From assembly GCF_964355755.1 (NCBI RefSeq), contig NC_092675.1:29102912-29166911 (forward strand): a stretch of DNA of 64,000 nt. The letters run 5' to 3'. The notes beneath the pieces were generated by a model that saw only the letters and a list, made by a program, of their open reading frames with translations, had not been told where the DNA came from and did no database searches. Positions 62,031-64,000 of the stretch are shown here, one piece after another. Position numbers and translations under genes: made by a program. This DNA is from Antedon mediterranea (taxonomy: Eukaryota; Echinodermata; Crinoidea; Comatulida; Antedonidae). The first letter of the stretch is position 1. Each line of letters opens with the position of its first letter.

Positions 62031-63206
62031 AAGTTCAACAAGGGTCTAGTGGCAGCGGGCCCGGCCGCGATTTTTTTTTTCGTACATAATTTGGGGACCC
62101 CTCATGAAACGTCACAAAATAAACATGAATAATTCATTCCGTGTGCACCCAAGCGTATAGCAACAAGAAGTGATTACACAAGTGCGGTACGATTCTAGGC
62201 CTATCTCCGCTGTGGTTGCGGCGTGCGATTTCATAAAAGAATAACGGCGTTTTGTGTGGATTGTCGAAATAATCAGCCTTTAGTTTATGTTGTTTTTAAT
62301 ATAATTTATTACTAAAGAATTACGTGTTAAAATGATAGTTTCTATTAATACTACATCAATCAATCAATCAAAGTAACATTTATTTCTCTTGTCTTTCATA
62401 GAAAATAAAAATTAACAGTAAAAATTATTAAAATAAGAGGGGCAACATTCCTAAAAAGCAAAGCTTGTATAAGGCAGCCCTTAGAAAATGAAAAAAAAAA
62501 ACAGGACAACACGGGAACCGGAAACAGGACAAAAACAGTAATGAAGACTTTTAGATTCAGGGTACCGAAAAGACTAAATATCAAAACTACATGTATTAGG
62601 CCTAATGTTAGTCTCTAAACCCATGTCTATTCTAGTAGTAGCTGTGTGTGTGTTAGGTATGACACAGTCCGAGTAATACTAATAAGTCAGCAAAATTAAA
62701 CAATAAACATTACACAAAAATACATTTTTTATTCTCGTGGGTCAAATCTTCCCATCTCTTGTGTTCATATACGCGCATTTTTAAAGTTCCTTTGAGTACA
62801 TATTGTTTGATAATAAAATAGCAGAATTTTAAAAATTACAGTACACAAACTATACACATTCTTTATTCTTGTGGGTAAAGCTTTCTTTGGGCTATGTCCA
62901 ATTACTACTTAGTTGAATGTGTCTTGCCTAGCTGTCGATTAGCCTCGACACATTATGCATAGTGCCAGTGGTGTGTGTGAAGAAGAGGGCGCGAAGGCAA
63001 TCACGTGAATTGACCTCCTAGGCCTACTGTAGAAAGAATCGTATCGCTCAGTGTAATCACTTTTTGTTGCTATAGGCTACGCTTGGGTGCAAATTTAACT
63101 GATGAATTATTCATGTTTATTTTGTGACGTTTCATGAGGGGTCCCCAACTTATGTACGAAAAAAAAATCGCGGCCCGGCCGTGGCCCCGTTGTTGCTCTT
63201 CAATAT
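62031..63206. mobile_element. Fold-back element with about 160-bp inverted arms
   Basis: The left arm, about 62036-62196, includes GGCCGCGATTTTTTTTTTCG, GGGGACCCCTCATGAAACGT and CACAAAATAAACATGAATAA. The right arm, about 63033-63201, reads the same in reverse, with ACGTTTCATGAGGGGTCCCC and CGCGGCCCGGCC. The roughly 0.84-kb centre has no long ORF but contains two related segments with TTTTTATTCTCGTGGGTCAA and TTCTTTATTCTTGTGGGTAA. Target duplication is not clear. Confidence 0.88.
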
Positions 63207-63523
63207 TATAAACTTTATTCATTTACGGGACTGATGTACAGTACAACTCGTTCAATCAACATTGATTGTTTTTACACAAGTTTGTGATACTACAAAATAA
63301 TAAAACACCATAAAAATACGAAAAAGAAAGAACATTTGAAAAGAAAATTACAGTAGATCACAATATTACCTGGATGGGCCTCCTAGTGCTGTTATTCACA
63401 TAGTATTGTGTTATCTATGAACTATTTATGCGATATTCCACGTATGTAGTAAAGTTATTGATACAAAACATGTTTTGGATATTTTACATTTTGATGGCAT
63501 TGAATGACAAGATAACGTTCGTG

Positions 63524-63962
63524 ACCTCATTGTTATGTAATCTACCCATTAATCATTTGTTAATGTTGTTGGCGCTCCATACCTTTTACAATCGTCTTGG
63601 CCTCATTGTTATGTAATGTACCCATTAATCATTTGTTAATGTTGGCGCTTCATACCTATTTACAATCGTCTTGGCCTCATTGTTATGTAATGTACCCATT
63701 AATCATTTGTTAATGTTGTTGGCGCTCCATACCTTTTACAATCGTCTTGGCCTCATTGTTATGTAATGTACCCATTAATCATTTGTTAATGTTGTTGGCG
63801 CTCCATACCTTTTACAATCGTCTTGGCCTCATTGTTATGTAATGTACCCATTAATCATTTGTTAATGTTGGCGCTTCATACCTATTTACAATCGTCTTGG
63901 CCTCATTGTTATGTAATGTACCCATTAATACTTCATTAATGTTAGCGCTTCATAACTGAAGG
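63524..63962. repeat. About 75-bp tandem repeat at the right edge
   Basis: Six units with CCTCATTGTTATGTAATGTA, CCCATTAATCATTTGTTAAT and CTTTTACAATCGTCTTGG. Two variants occur: A has GTTGTTGGCGCTCCATACC and B has GTTGGCGCTTCATACCTA. The order is A, B, A, A, B, then a diverged last unit. Confidence 0.93.
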
Positions 63963-64000
63963 CCTGGCCAAGGTTCACGCTAATGTTTAGCTGGTTGGTA

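Overview
This is eukaryotic, multi-intron, AT-rich nuclear DNA from an animal. Introns follow GT-AG rules, and the proteins are animal families: an NFI transcription factor, an SLC6 neurotransmitter transporter and HSDL2. The dense short inverted-repeat elements, the recurrent TAGGCCTA motif and the invertebrate-like protein divergence suggest a marine deuterostome, possibly an echinoderm. That placement is an inference from style and not proven. I see no bacterial, viral or retroelement coding sequence.

Layout. (1) 1246-9066, + strand: the 3' nine exons of a nuclear factor I (NFI/CTF) gene. Its DNA-binding domain must lie left of the window; a long 3'UTR/intergenic stretch follows. (2) 17633-28137, - strand: a complete 11-exon SLC6 transporter, closest in my reading to glycine transporters, 687 aa by my splice model. 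(3) 32347-42607, + strand: a complete 8-exon HSDL2 gene (short-chain dehydrogenase plus SCP2 domain, 420 aa, ending in the peroxisomal signal SKL), starting with a 14-nt coding exon. (4) 43502-45279, - strand: a complete 4-exon HD-domain metal-dependent phosphohydrolase-like gene (225 aa). (5) 45.3-64 kb: mostly gene-poor, with a few candidate exons (49688, 54870, 60062). The 60062 exon follows a CCAAT-bearing upstream region and may start a gene running off the right edge.

The genes alternate in direction. NFI and SLC6 converge, SLC6 and HSDL2 diverge from about 4.2 kb of shared upstream DNA, and HSDL2 and the HD gene converge with stop codons about 0.9 kb apart. I see no evidence that they form one pathway.

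The non-coding DNA is the most distinctive part. It holds at least two MITE families in many copies, several single-copy MITE-like palindromes, two large fold-back elements (57301-58173 with an apparent 8-bp target duplication, and about 62031-63206), tRNA-derived SINE-like sequences and several minisatellites. Two minisatellites copy splice signals: one in an NFI intron repeats the exon's own 5' splice site, and one in an HSDL2 intron repeats a 3' splice-site-like motif about 29 times. All splice models were assembled by hand from frame, splice consensus and family resemblance, without alignment or transcript data.
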